DNA from: Rhizobium aethiopicum
Lineage (GTDB): Bacteria > Pseudomonadota > Alphaproteobacteria > Rhizobiales > Rhizobiaceae
Assembly (NCBI RefSeq): GCF_900094625.1
Contig: NZ_FMAJ01000009.1
Location: forward strand, 1-64,000
Reading direction: 5' to 3'
Length of the DNA stretch: 64,000 nucleotides
Within the stretch, counting starts at the first letter, position 1, and every line of letters begins with the position of its first letter. The notes beneath the pieces were generated by a model. The model ran no database searches. It had not been told where the DNA came from and worked only from the letters and a program-made list of their open reading frames with translations. Shown here piece by piece: positions 50,511 to 59,695 of this stretch. Made by a program: the position numbers and the translations under genes.

Positions 50511-52022
50511 TCATTTCATAGACAGCGCAACATTCTGCGCTGCGTGCACGGCGGCCGTGTAGTTGTTGACCAGCAGATCCACCGAGGCGGCCGTCGCGTC
50601 GAAGACCGGAGCCGGGTATACGCCGAAGAAGATCGTCAGTGCGACCAGCGGATAGAGGATCAACTGCTCGCGTGGCGAAAGATCGAGCAATGCCTTCAGC
50701 TTTTCCTTCTCCAGCGCACCGAAGATCACCCGGCGATAGAGCCAAAGCGCGTAAGCGGCCGAGAGGATGACGCCGGTAGCGGCAAAGAGCGCGACCCAGG
50801 TGTTGACCCGGAAGACGCCGATCAGCGTCAGGAATTCGCCGACGAAGCCAGAGGTGCCGGGAAGCCCTACATTGGCCATGGTGAAGACCATCATCGCGAC
50901 CGCATATTTCGGCATATTGTTGACGAGGCCACCATAGGCGTTGATCTCGCGGGTGTGGGTGCGGTCGTAAACGACGCCGACGCAGAGGAAGAGCGCGCCG
51001 GAGACGATGCCGTGCGACAGCATCTGGAAGATCGAACCCTGAACACCCTGCATGTTGGCGGCAAAGATGCCCATGGTCACGTAGCCCATGTGCGCCACCG
51101 AGGAATAGGCGATCAGCTTCTTGATGTCGTCCTGCATCATCGCCACCAGCGAGGTATAGATGATGGCGATGACGGACAAGGCGAAGACGAGCGGCGCGAA
51201 ATAATCCGACGCGACCGGGAACATGCCGAGCGAGAAGCGGATGAGGCCGTAGCCGCCGAGCTTCAGCAGCACGCCGGCCAGGATTACCGAGCCTGCTGTC
51301 GGCGCCTGAACGTGCGCATCGGGAAGCCAGGTATGAACCGGCCACATTGGCATCTTCACCGCGAAAGAGGCGAAGAAGGCGAGCCACAACCAGGTCTGCA
51401 TCGCCGGCGGGAACTTGTAGGCGAGCAGCGCGGTGATGTCGGTGGTACCGGCCTGCCAGTACATCGCCATGATGGCGAGCAGCATCAGCACCGAGCCGAG
51501 CAGCGTATAGAGGAAGAACTTGTAGCTCGCATAAACGCGGTCCCTGCCGCCCCAGACGCCGATGATCAGGAACATCGGAATGAGGCCCGCCTCGAAGAAG
51601 ACGTAAAAAAGCACGATATCGAGCGAGACGAAGACGCCGATCATCATCGTTTCCAGGATGAGGAAGGCGATCATGTATTCCTTCAGGCGCTTCTCGATCG
51701 AGAGCCAGCTCGCCAGTACGCAAAAGGGCATGAGGAAGGTCGAGAGGATGACGAACAGCATCGAGATGCCGTCGACGCCGACATGGTAGCCGATGCCGGT
51801 GCCGAGCCAATCATGCTTTTCGAGCATCTGGAAGCCCGGGTTCGCATTGTCGAAGCCGATCCAGATGAAGAGCGAGACGACAAAGGTGAAGACGGTGGTG
51901 ATCAGCGAGATCCACAGCACGTTCTTCCGGCCGCTTTCGCTGTCGCCATTCATCAAGAGCAGGAGCACCACGCCGACGAGCGGCAGGAAGGTGACCGTTG
52001 AAAGAATAGGCCAATCGGTCAT
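50511..52022 (-). CDS. nuoM: NADH:quinone oxidoreductase subunit M
   Basis: Antiporter-like membrane subunit of complex I, 503 residues, 14 helices. Typical stretches are HVGVDGISMLFVILSTFLMP, WLPDAHVQAPTAGSVILAGV, LKLGGYGLIRFSLGMFP, and KKLIAYSSVAHMGYVTMG. The start codon shares one base with the nuoL stop. Confidence 0.95.
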   Translation of the reverse strand: MTDWPILSTVTFLPLVGVVLLLLMNGDSESGRKNVLWISLITTVFTFVVSLFIWIGFDNANPGFQMLEKHDWLGTGIGYHVGVDGISMLFVILSTFLMPFCVLASWLSIEKRLKEYMIAFLILETMMIGVFVSLDIVLFYVFFEAGLIPMFLIIGVWGGRDRVYASYKFFLYTLLGSVLMLLAIMAMYWQAGTTDITALLAYKFPPAMQTWLWLAFFASFAVKMPMWPVHTWLPDAHVQAPTAGSVILAGVLLKLGGYGLIRFSLGMFPVASDYFAPLVFALSVIAIIYTSLVAMMQDDIKKLIAYSSVAHMGYVTMGIFAANMQGVQGSIFQMLSHGIVSGALFLCVGVVYDRTHTREINAYGGLVNNMPKYAVAMMVFTMANVGLPGTSGFVGEFLTLIGVFRVNTWVALFAATGVILSAAYALWLYRRVIFGALEKEKLKALLDLSPREQLILYPLVALTIFFGVYPAPVFDATAASVDLLVNNYTAAVHAAQNVALSMK

Positions 52023-54022
52023 CAGAAGGAACTCCCGAGCATCATCCAGGTAACGAGCGCCGCAATGCCGATCAGCATGGCGAAGGCATAGTGATAGAGG
52101 TAACCGGTTTGCAGACGCACGACGCGGTCGGTGACGGCGACGACGCGGGCCGCCACGCCGTTCGGGCCATAAGTATCGATGACGCCGACGTCACCCTTCT
52201 TCCACAGGAAGCGGCCAAGTGCTCTTGCCGTGCGGACGAAGAGGAAGTCGTAGAGTTCGTCGAAATACCACTTGTTGAGCAGGAAGTGATAGAGAACCCG
52301 GTGCTGCTTGGCGAGGACGCGCGGCGTCTGCGGCGAGCGGATATACATGTACCAGGCGGTGACGAAGCCGAGGAGCATGGCGATGAAGGGGCTCAGGGCC
52401 ACCAGCGCCGGCACGTGATGGAACTCTTCGACGAGTTCGTTCTCGGCGCCGGTGAAGAGCGAGCCCTTCCAGAACTCGGCATATTCCTCGCCGTAGAAGC
52501 GGCCTTCGAAGAAATAGCCGGCGAAGACCGCTCCGACTGCCAGGAGATAGAGCGGCACCAGCATGACCTGGGGCGACTCGTGAACGTGGTGCATGACCTC
52601 ATGCGAAGCGCGCGGCCTGCCGAAGAAGGTCATGAAGATCAGGCGCCAGGAATAGAAGCTGGTGAACAGAGCCGCGATAACCAGCAGCGAGAAGGCGAAG
52701 CCCGCGACCGGCGAATGCGAAGCATAGGTCGCCTCGATGATCACATCCTTGGAGAAGAAACCGGCAAAGCCGATCGGCGTGAAGGGAATGCCGACGCCGG
52801 TGATCGCCAGCGTGCCGATGATCATCATCCAGAACGTCCACTTGATGTGCGGCCGCAAGCCGCCCATGTAGCGCATGTCCTGCTCGCCATCGACGGCATG
52901 GATGACCGAGCCGGCGCAGAGGAAGAGCAGCGCCTTGAAGAAGGCGTGGGTGAAGAGATGGAAGATCGCCGCGCCATAGGCCCCTACCCCGAGCGCCACG
53001 AACATGTAGCCGAGCTGCGAACAGGTGGAATAGGCGATGACGCGCTTGATGTCGTTCTGCACGAGGCCGACGGTGGCCGCGAAGAAGGCGGTGATCGCGC
53101 CGATGACCGTGACGACGGTCAGTGCATCGTGCGACAGTTCGAACAGGGGCGACATGCGGGCGACGAGGAAGACGCCGGCGGTGACCATGGTGGCGGCATG
53201 GATGAGGGCCGAGACCGGGGTCGGACCTTCCATGGCGTCCGGCAGCCAGGTGTGCAGCAGGAACTGCGCCGACTTGCCCATGGCGCCCATGAACAGCAGC
53301 AGGCAGATGCCGGTCAGCGCATGCGCCTTATCGAGCTGCATGCCGAACAGGTTGAGGATTACTTCGCTCGCCTCGCCGCCGCCTTCATGCGGGGCGAAGT
53401 TCGAGGCATTGGCGAAGATCGTGTCGAAGTTGATAGAGCCGAACAGCACGAAGACACCGGCAATGCCGAGCACGAAGCCGAAGTCGCCGACGCGGTTGAC
53501 GATGAAGGCCTTCATCGCCGCAGCCGTCGCCGACGGCTTCTTGAACCAGAAGCCGATCAAGAGATAGGAAGCGAGACCGACGCCTTCCCAGCCGAAGAAC
53601 ATCTGGGCGAGGTTGTCTGCCGTTACCAGCATCAGCATGGCGAAGGTGAAGAGCGAGAGATAGGCAAAGAAGCGCGGCCGATGCGGATCGGTGTGCATGT
53701 ATCCGATCGAATAGATATGCACCAGCGTCGAGACCGTGTTGACGACGATCAGCATCACCGAGGTGAGCGTATCCACACGCAGCGACCAGGAGACGTCAAT
53801 GCCGCCGGACTGGATCCAGCGCAGCACCTCGACCTTGATCGGGCCGCCTTCGGCGTGGCCCATGCCCACGCTGAAAAAGACGATCCAGGACAGGACCGCG
53901 GCGATGATCATCAGGCCGCTGGTGACATATTCCGAAGCCTTAGCGCCGATGGCGCGGCCGAAAAGGCCGGCGACGATCGCGCCGATCAAGGGAAGAAAGA
54001 CAATAGCCTTATAGAGGAACAT
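52022..54022 (-). CDS. nuoL: NADH:quinone oxidoreductase subunit L
   Basis: Largest antiporter-like subunit of complex I, distal proton channel, with the long lateral helix at its C-terminus. 666 residues. Motifs FLLHTWLPDAMEGPTPVSAL, IHAATMVTAGVFLVARMSPL, KRVIAYSTCSQLGYMFVALG. Seven nt after nuoK. Confidence 0.96.
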   Translation of the reverse strand: MFLYKAIVFLPLIGAIVAGLFGRAIGAKASEYVTSGLMIIAAVLSWIVFFSVGMGHAEGGPIKVEVLRWIQSGGIDVSWSLRVDTLTSVMLIVVNTVSTLVHIYSIGYMHTDPHRPRFFAYLSLFTFAMLMLVTADNLAQMFFGWEGVGLASYLLIGFWFKKPSATAAAMKAFIVNRVGDFGFVLGIAGVFVLFGSINFDTIFANASNFAPHEGGGEASEVILNLFGMQLDKAHALTGICLLLFMGAMGKSAQFLLHTWLPDAMEGPTPVSALIHAATMVTAGVFLVARMSPLFELSHDALTVVTVIGAITAFFAATVGLVQNDIKRVIAYSTCSQLGYMFVALGVGAYGAAIFHLFTHAFFKALLFLCAGSVIHAVDGEQDMRYMGGLRPHIKWTFWMMIIGTLAITGVGIPFTPIGFAGFFSKDVIIEATYASHSPVAGFAFSLLVIAALFTSFYSWRLIFMTFFGRPRASHEVMHHVHESPQVMLVPLYLLAVGAVFAGYFFEGRFYGEEYAEFWKGSLFTGAENELVEEFHHVPALVALSPFIAMLLGFVTAWYMYIRSPQTPRVLAKQHRVLYHFLLNKWYFDELYDFLFVRTARALGRFLWKKGDVGVIDTYGPNGVAARVVAVTDRVVRLQTGYLYHYAFAMLIGIAALVTWMMLGSSF

Positions 54023-54029
54023 GAGCCAC

Positions 54030-54338
54030 TCAGCCCTTCATCATATTGACGTCTTCGACCGCGATCGAGCCGCGGTTGCGGTAGAAGACAACGAGAATTG
54101 CAAGACCGATCGCCGCTTCGGCAGCCGCGACCGTCAGGATGAACAGCGCGAAGACCTGGCCGACGATGTCGTTCAGGAAGGAAGAGAAAGCGACCATGTT
54201 GATGTTGACCGCAAGCAGGATCAGTTCGACCGACATCAGGATGACGATGACGTTCTTCCGGTTCAGGAAGATGCCGAAGACGCCGAGCGTGAAGAGGATG
54301 GCGCTGACCGTCAGGTAGTGGGAAAGTCCGATGACCAT
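54030..54338 (-). CDS. nuoK: NADH:quinone oxidoreductase subunit K
   Basis: Small three-helix membrane subunit, 102 residues. The conserved buried Glu residues of the proton path are seen in ILMSVELILLAVNIN and TVAAAEAAIGLAIL. Between nuoJ and nuoL with short gaps. Confidence 0.96.
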   Translation of the reverse strand: MVIGLSHYLTVSAILFTLGVFGIFLNRKNVIVILMSVELILLAVNINMVAFSSFLNDIVGQVFALFILTVAAAEAAIGLAILVVFYRNRGSIAVEDVNMMKG

Positions 54339-54361
54339 GTTCTTTGTTCCTTGACCTGCCT

Positions 54362-54976
54362 TTAGACGCCCTGCCCCGGCTTGACCGAAACCACCTCGAC
54401 GGCGGTGGCGGGCGTGCGGGCAACCTGCCTGGAAATATTCTGCCGCTTGATGTTGGTGCGATGCCTCAGCGTCAGAACGATCGCGCCGATCATGGCGACC
54501 AGCAGCACCAGGCCGGCAATCTGGAAGAAATAGACGTAGTTGGTGTAGAGTACGTCGCCGAGAGCGGCCGTATTGGTACGCTCCGTCAGCGCCGGGATCG
54601 GCATGGCGACTGATTTGGCAATCTCGGGCGAGATGACGCTGCCGCCGATGACGACGATCAGCTCGGCCGCCAGGATGATCCCGATCAACCCGCCGATCGG
54701 CGCATATTCGAGGACGCCTGCCCTCAATTCGGTGAAGTCGATATCGAGCATCATCACCACGAACAGGAAGAGGACGGCGACGGCGCCGACATAGACGACA
54801 AGCAGGATCATCGCCAGGAATTCGGCGCCGAGCAGCAGGAAGAGGCCGGCTGCATTGAAGAACACCAGGATCAGGAAAAGAACCGAGTGAACCGGGTTCT
54901 TCGCCCAGATGACCATGAACGCCGACGCTATCGCGACAAAGGCGAAAAGGTAGAAAAATAGAGCCTGCAGACCCAT
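54362..54976 (-). CDS. nuoJ: NADH:quinone oxidoreductase subunit J
   Basis: Membrane subunit, 204 residues, five helices. The third helix contains the pi-bulge region ILLVVYVGAVAVLFLFVVMM, followed by MLDIDFTELR. The C-terminal 35 residues after the last helix are soluble. A 143-base gap separates it from nuoI upstream. Confidence 0.94.
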   Translation of the reverse strand: MGLQALFFYLFAFVAIASAFMVIWAKNPVHSVLFLILVFFNAAGLFLLLGAEFLAMILLVVYVGAVAVLFLFVVMMLDIDFTELRAGVLEYAPIGGLIGIILAAELIVVIGGSVISPEIAKSVAMPIPALTERTNTAALGDVLYTNYVYFFQIAGLVLLVAMIGAIVLTLRHRTNIKRQNISRQVARTPATAVEVVSVKPGQGV

Positions 54977-55119
54977 GTTGGTGCCTTTTTCATCTTCCCC
55001 CGGGCAGCCGGGAGTTTCCCTGCCCGATAGAGCTTTCTGCGGCGCTGGCCGGCAAAGCTCCTGTGCATATTGACCACGACAAAGCGCCTAAGCTCCATCG
55101 CGGCATCTCAAGATCTCGA

Positions 55120-55611
55120 TCAGCGGTACGGCGAGTCGATCGCGATGTTGCGGGCGATTTCACGTTCCCACCGGTCTCCGTTATCCAGAAGCCGGGCCTT
55201 GTCGAAATAGAGTTCTTCGCGGGTTTCTGTCGCAAACTCGAAATTCGGACCTTCGACGATCGCATCGACCGGGCAGGCCTCCTGGCAGAAGCCGCAATAA
55301 ATGCACTTCACCATATCGATATCGTAGCGCACGGTGCGGCGCGTACCGTCGTTGCGGCGCGGACCGGCCTCAATGGTGATCGCCTGGGCAGGACAGATCG
55401 CCTCGCAGAGCTTGCAGGCGATGCAGCGTTCCTCGCCATTCGGATAGCGGCGCAATGCATGCTCGCCGCGGAAGCGCGGGGAGACCGGACCCTTTTCGAA
55501 GGGATAGTTGATCGTCGCCTTCTGGCGGAAGAAATAGCGCATCGACAGAAAGAACGCGCCGACGAATTCCTTGAGGAACAGCGAGTTGATGGAGCTGGAC
55601 AAGCTTGCCAT
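55120..55611 (-). CDS. nuoI: NADH:quinone oxidoreductase subunit I
   Basis: Ferredoxin-like subunit carrying clusters N6a and N6b. 163 residues from the ATG at 55611 (MASLSSSINSLFLKEF), preferred to one two codons upstream. The two 4Fe-4S motifs are CIACKLCEAICP (about 62-73) and CIYCGFCQEACP (about 101-112). An amphipathic N-terminal helix docks to the membrane arm. Confidence 0.96.
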   Translation of the reverse strand: MASLSSSINSLFLKEFVGAFFLSMRYFFRQKATINYPFEKGPVSPRFRGEHALRRYPNGEERCIACKLCEAICPAQAITIEAGPRRNDGTRRTVRYDIDMVKCIYCGFCQEACPVDAIVEGPNFEFATETREELYFDKARLLDNGDRWEREIARNIAIDSPYR

Positions 55612-55651
55612 CTTCAACCTCCAATTTGGCCGGAAACGAGAGCCGGGGCCA

Positions 55652-56695
55652 TTACGCCCATCCCATCAGTTTCAGCACGAATGCAACGATGATGACCATG
55701 GCGAGCGACAGCGGCAGGAAGACCTTCCAGCCGAGGCGCATGAGCTGGTCGTAGCGGTAGCGGGGAACGAAAGCCTTGACCATCGCGAACATGAAGAACA
55801 CGAAGCAGGCCTTCAGCATGAACCAGATGATGCCGGGGACCCAGTTGAGGATCCAGATATCGACCGGAGGCAGCCAGCCGCCGAGGAAGAGGATCGTCGT
55901 CAGCGAGCACATCAGGCAGACGGCCGCATACTCGCCGAGCATGAACATCATGTATGGCGAGGAGCCGTATTCGACCATGAAGCCGGCAACCAGTTCCGAT
56001 TCTGCTTCTGGAAGGTCGAAAGGCGGACGGTTCGTCTCGGCAAGCGCCGAGATGAAGAAGACGATGAACATCGGGAACAGCGACAGCCAGTGCCAATCCA
56101 GGAACGACGCCGGCAGGCCGAACATAGTGCCGAGGCCGGTATGCTGCGCATTGACGATATCGGTGAGATTCAGCGAACCGACGCAGAGAAGCACGGTAAC
56201 GATGACGAAGCCGATCGAGACCTCATAGGACACCATCTGTGCGGCCGAGCGCAGCGCGCCGAGGAACGGATATTTCGAGTTCGAAGCCCAGCCGCCCATG
56301 ATGATGCCGTACACTTCGAGCGAGGAGATCGCAAAGATATAGAGGATGCCGACATTGATGTTGGCGATCACCCAGCCGTCGGCCAGCGGCACCACCGCCC
56401 AGGTGGACAGCGCCAGAAGCACCGTCACCAGCGGGGCCAGCAGGAACACCGCCTTGTTGGCGCCGGCCGGAATGATCGGCTCCTTGAAGACGAACTTCAG
56501 AAGGTCGGCGAAAGATTGGAACAGGCCGAAGGGACCAACGACGTTCGGACCGCGGCGCAGCTGCACCGCCGCCCAGATCTTGCGGTCGGCAAGCAGCACG
56601 TAAGCGATGAACACGAGCAGGCAGACAAGAAGCAGCAGCGACTGACCGATCATGATGATCCCCGGCCAGACATAGGTTGAGAAGAAAGAATCCAT
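55652..56695 (-). CDS. nuoH: NADH:quinone oxidoreductase subunit H
   Basis: Membrane subunit at the quinone entry site. 347 residues, eight helices. Conserved loops: LRRGPNVVGPFGLFQSFADL and SALAETNRPPFDLPEAESEL with the acidic E-channel. 12 nt after nuoG. Confidence 0.96.
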   Translation of the reverse strand: MDSFFSTYVWPGIIMIGQSLLLLVCLLVFIAYVLLADRKIWAAVQLRRGPNVVGPFGLFQSFADLLKFVFKEPIIPAGANKAVFLLAPLVTVLLALSTWAVVPLADGWVIANINVGILYIFAISSLEVYGIIMGGWASNSKYPFLGALRSAAQMVSYEVSIGFVIVTVLLCVGSLNLTDIVNAQHTGLGTMFGLPASFLDWHWLSLFPMFIVFFISALAETNRPPFDLPEAESELVAGFMVEYGSSPYMMFMLGEYAAVCLMCSLTTILFLGGWLPPVDIWILNWVPGIIWFMLKACFVFFMFAMVKAFVPRYRYDQLMRLGWKVFLPLSLAMVIIVAFVLKLMGWA

Positions 56696-56707
56696 GAGTT
56701 CCTGCCC

Positions 56708-58789
56708 TTACTCTGCCGCGACTTTGAAGTTGTTGCGGGCCAATGCCGAGCACTCGGCCATGACAGCCGAGGCGCGCGCTATCGGGTTCGTCAAATAGAA
56801 GTCTTTGACCGGCGACGCAAACCCTGACTTGTTCATCTTGCCGGCTTTTTTCGCGACTGCGGCAATTTGGGCGCTATCGGTTTCGGCAATCTCGTCGATG
56901 GCGGCGAAATGCGGGAAAGCGGCATAGAGGCGACCACGCAGTTCACTCAGCGAATCGAAGGGAAGCTTCTTGCCGAGCACGTCGGACAGCGCGCGGATGA
57001 TCGCCCAGTCCTCGCGGGCGTCGCCCGGCGCAAAACCTGCGCGGTTGCCCATCTGGACGCGACCTTCGGTGTTGACCCAGGTGCCGGATTTTTCGGTATA
57101 GGCTGCGGCCGGCAGGATGACGTCGGCGTGATGGGCGCCGTTGTCGCCATGCGAGCCGATATAGACGGTCAGTCCCGCCTTCTTGGCGGTGAAGTCGAGT
57201 TCATCGGCACCAAGCAGGAAGAGCACGTCCATCGACTGCAGCATTTCGGCGGCATTGGCGCCCTTGGCGCCCGGCACGAAGCCGAGATCGAGGCCACCGA
57301 CACGCGATGCAGCGGTGTGGAGGACAGCAAAGCCGTTCCAGCCTTCGACGACTGCGCCGACCGAACCGGCAAGCTTGGCGGCACTGGCGAGAACGCCGGC
57401 GCCATCGCTGCGCGACAGCGCGCCTTGGCCGATGATGATCATCGGCTTGGCCGCATTCTTCAGAACATCAACGAAGGCATGGCCGCCATCGACCAGATCC
57501 TTCAGCGTGTCAGGACCGCCGCCCAGATAGTCATAGCTGTAACGCAATTCGCCGGGCTCGCCGATCACGCCGATCGGGAACTTGCCGCGGCGCCAGCGCT
57601 TGCGGATGCGGGCGTTGAGGATCGCCGCCTCGAAACGAGGGTTGGCGCCGATGATCAGCAGCGCGTCGGCCTGGTCGATGCCAGCAATCGTCGGGTTGAA
57701 GAGATAGCTTGCACGGCCGAGTGACGGATCGAGTGCCGCCCCATCCTGGCGACAGTCGAGATTGGCAGATCCCAGCGACTTGACCAGTTCGGAGAGCGCA
57801 TACATTTCCTCGACGGAGGCGAGATCGCCAGCGATCGCGCCGATCTTCTCGCCTGAAGTGGCGCTTACAGCAGCCTTGATGGCGCCGAAGGCCTCGGCCC
57901 AGGTGGCGGGCTGCAGACGGCCGTCACGGCGGACGTAAGGTCGATCGAGGCGCTGGGTCTTCAAACCGTCCCAGATGAAGCGGCTCTTGTCGGAAATCCA
58001 CTCTTCGTTGATGACCTCATTGACGCGCGGCAGGATGCGCATGACCTCGCGGCCACGGGTATCGACGCGGATCGCCGAACCGATGGCATCCATGACGTCG
58101 ATCGATTCGGTCTTGTTCAATTCCCAGGGGCGCGCCGTAAAGGCGAAGGGCTTGGAGGTGAGCGCGCCGACCGGGCAGAGGTCGACGACGTTGCCCTGCA
58201 GCTCTGAGGTCATCGCCTGTTCGAGATAGGTGGTGATCTCGGCATCCTCGCCACGGCCGATCAGACCGAGTTCGGAAATGCCGGCAACCTCGGTCGTGAA
58301 CCGGACGCAGCGCGTGCAATGGATGCAGCGGTTCATCACCGTCTTTACGAGCGGACCGATATACTTGTCCTCGACGGCGCGCTTGTCTTCCTGGTAGCGC
58401 GAGGTGTCGATACCGAAGGCCATCGCCTGGTCCTGCAGGTCGCATTCGCCGCCCTGGTCGCAGATCGGGCAATCGAGCGGATGGTTGATCAGCAGGAACT
58501 CCATCACGCCTTCGCGGGCCTTCTTGACCATCGGCGTGTTGGTGAAGACCTCGGGCAGTTCGCCGTTAGGGCCGCCGCGGATGTCTCGCACGCTCATGGC
58601 GCAGGAAGCCTGTGGCTTTGGCGGGCCACCCTTCACTTCGACAAGGCACATGCGGCAATTGCCGGCGACCGACAGGCGCTCATGGAAGCAGAAGCGCGGA
58701 ACTTCAGCGCCGGCATCCTCACACGCCTGCAACAGCGTGAAATGATCCGGAACTTCGATCTCGTTGCCGTCAATCTTCAGTTTTGCCAT
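56708..58789 (-). CDS. nuoG: NADH:quinone oxidoreductase subunit G
   Basis: Large peripheral subunit with iron-sulfur clusters N1b, N5 and N4. 693 residues. 2Fe-2S ligands Cys34, Cys45, Cys48 and Cys63; N5 His/Cys motif HPLDCPICDQGGECD; N4 motif CIHCTRCVRF with a distal CPVGAL. The molybdopterin-oxidoreductase-like domain fills the rest but has no visible cofactor motif, normal for NuoG. The 221 bases upstream (58790-59010) hold no gene. Confidence 0.96.
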   Translation of the reverse strand: MAKLKIDGNEIEVPDHFTLLQACEDAGAEVPRFCFHERLSVAGNCRMCLVEVKGGPPKPQASCAMSVRDIRGGPNGELPEVFTNTPMVKKAREGVMEFLLINHPLDCPICDQGGECDLQDQAMAFGIDTSRYQEDKRAVEDKYIGPLVKTVMNRCIHCTRCVRFTTEVAGISELGLIGRGEDAEITTYLEQAMTSELQGNVVDLCPVGALTSKPFAFTARPWELNKTESIDVMDAIGSAIRVDTRGREVMRILPRVNEVINEEWISDKSRFIWDGLKTQRLDRPYVRRDGRLQPATWAEAFGAIKAAVSATSGEKIGAIAGDLASVEEMYALSELVKSLGSANLDCRQDGAALDPSLGRASYLFNPTIAGIDQADALLIIGANPRFEAAILNARIRKRWRRGKFPIGVIGEPGELRYSYDYLGGGPDTLKDLVDGGHAFVDVLKNAAKPMIIIGQGALSRSDGAGVLASAAKLAGSVGAVVEGWNGFAVLHTAASRVGGLDLGFVPGAKGANAAEMLQSMDVLFLLGADELDFTAKKAGLTVYIGSHGDNGAHHADVILPAAAYTEKSGTWVNTEGRVQMGNRAGFAPGDAREDWAIIRALSDVLGKKLPFDSLSELRGRLYAAFPHFAAIDEIAETDSAQIAAVAKKAGKMNKSGFASPVKDFYLTNPIARASAVMAECSALARNNFKVAAE

Positions 58790-59010
58790 TGTCGCTCAGT
58801 CCTGTTTCCCGTTTGCCTGAAGACGGCAAACAAACCTGTTTTGCAACATTCTCTTTGCCGAGCCGGACTTTTAGTCCTGCCGGCAGCCGATGTCGCCCAA
58901 ATTGTCTGTCGCGCGTTCCAGACGCGGAACCCGCACCGGCATCTGCAGCGTGAGGCCCCCGCCCCTTCGCTGATGCGCCTATTTCCGGCCGGTTTGCACG
59001 GCCGGACAGT

Positions 59011-59694
59011 TCATTTCCTTCTGCGGCCTCGCCCGGCCAGAACCTTCGCCTGACCGATCCAGTCGTCGCGTGCGATGCGGCCGTTAAAGCCAAGGTCGGC
59101 GTCAAGCCGAGCAATATCCTCGTCGGACCAGGCGGCGATGTCGGCGAAGCTGCGAATGCCCCTGGCGTTCAACACCTGCTCCAGCTTCGGACCGATGCCG
59201 GCGATCAGCTTGAGATCGTCGGCCTTTGCAGTCCGCTGAGCCGTTTTTGCCTTCACCGCCGGCTTCGGCTGGTTTGCCGGCACCGGCTCGCTCGCCGGCT
59301 TGACAACTGTCAGTCTAGGCCCCGCCTTCCTCTCGACCGCAGGCTTTTCGGACGCCTGCGTGCCCAGAGCCTTGACGACCGGGCGGATATTCTCAGGCCG
59401 GATATCGACTGCGGGCGCCGGCTCGTCCGGCGGCGTGTCATCGAGCGCGGCCGCGAGCTTGCCGGTGGTTTCCAGAGCGCTCTGGAAGGCTCCGAAGAAG
59501 GCGCCCGCCATCTGCGTCGAGAAGCCGAAGCCGATTGCCGTTGCGGCGGCAAAGGCTGCGGCAGGATGTGCCATCAGCGGATGCACCGGCATTGCCTGTG
59601 CGTTTTCCAGCATCTCCGCCGCAAGACGGCCGAAGCCGGCCGCGAAATCGGCAGTCTCTTCCTTCTTCCCGCTCTTGGATGCCTTGTCCGTCAT
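59011..59694 (-). CDS. HhH-domain protein encoded between nuoF and nuoG, 227 aa
   Basis: Not a classical complex I subunit. Residues 36-82 are Ala/Gly-rich and hydrophobic (AAAFAAATAIGFGFSTQMAG) and might associate with the membrane. Residues 85-155 are a Pro/Ala/Lys linker. Residues 159-227 are a compact domain with the helix-hairpin-helix-like DDLKLIAGIGPKLEQVLNAR followed by GFNGRIARDDWIGQAKVLAG. The same domain ends NuoE in this operon (about half of aligned residues identical). From memory, it also occurs as a C-terminal extension of ribosomal protein L21 in alphaproteobacteria. One nt after nuoF. Role unknown; an assembly or accessory function is inferred. Confidence 0.8.
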   Translation of the reverse strand: MTDKASKSGKKEETADFAAGFGRLAAEMLENAQAMPVHPLMAHPAAAFAAATAIGFGFSTQMAGAFFGAFQSALETTGKLAAALDDTPPDEPAPAVDIRPENIRPVVKALGTQASEKPAVERKAGPRLTVVKPASEPVPANQPKPAVKAKTAQRTAKADDLKLIAGIGPKLEQVLNARGIRSFADIAAWSDEDIARLDADLGFNGRIARDDWIGQAKVLAGRGRRRK

Positions 59695-59695
59695 G

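Noticed and set aside
50544..52001. 485-codon plus-strand frame opposite nuoM
   Set aside because: Same reason as for nuoL: charged antisense translation of a membrane protein.
52091..54049. 652-codon plus-strand open frame opposite nuoL
   Set aside because: Very Glu/Asp/Arg-rich translation typical of antisense to a hydrophobic membrane protein; nuoL is unmistakable.
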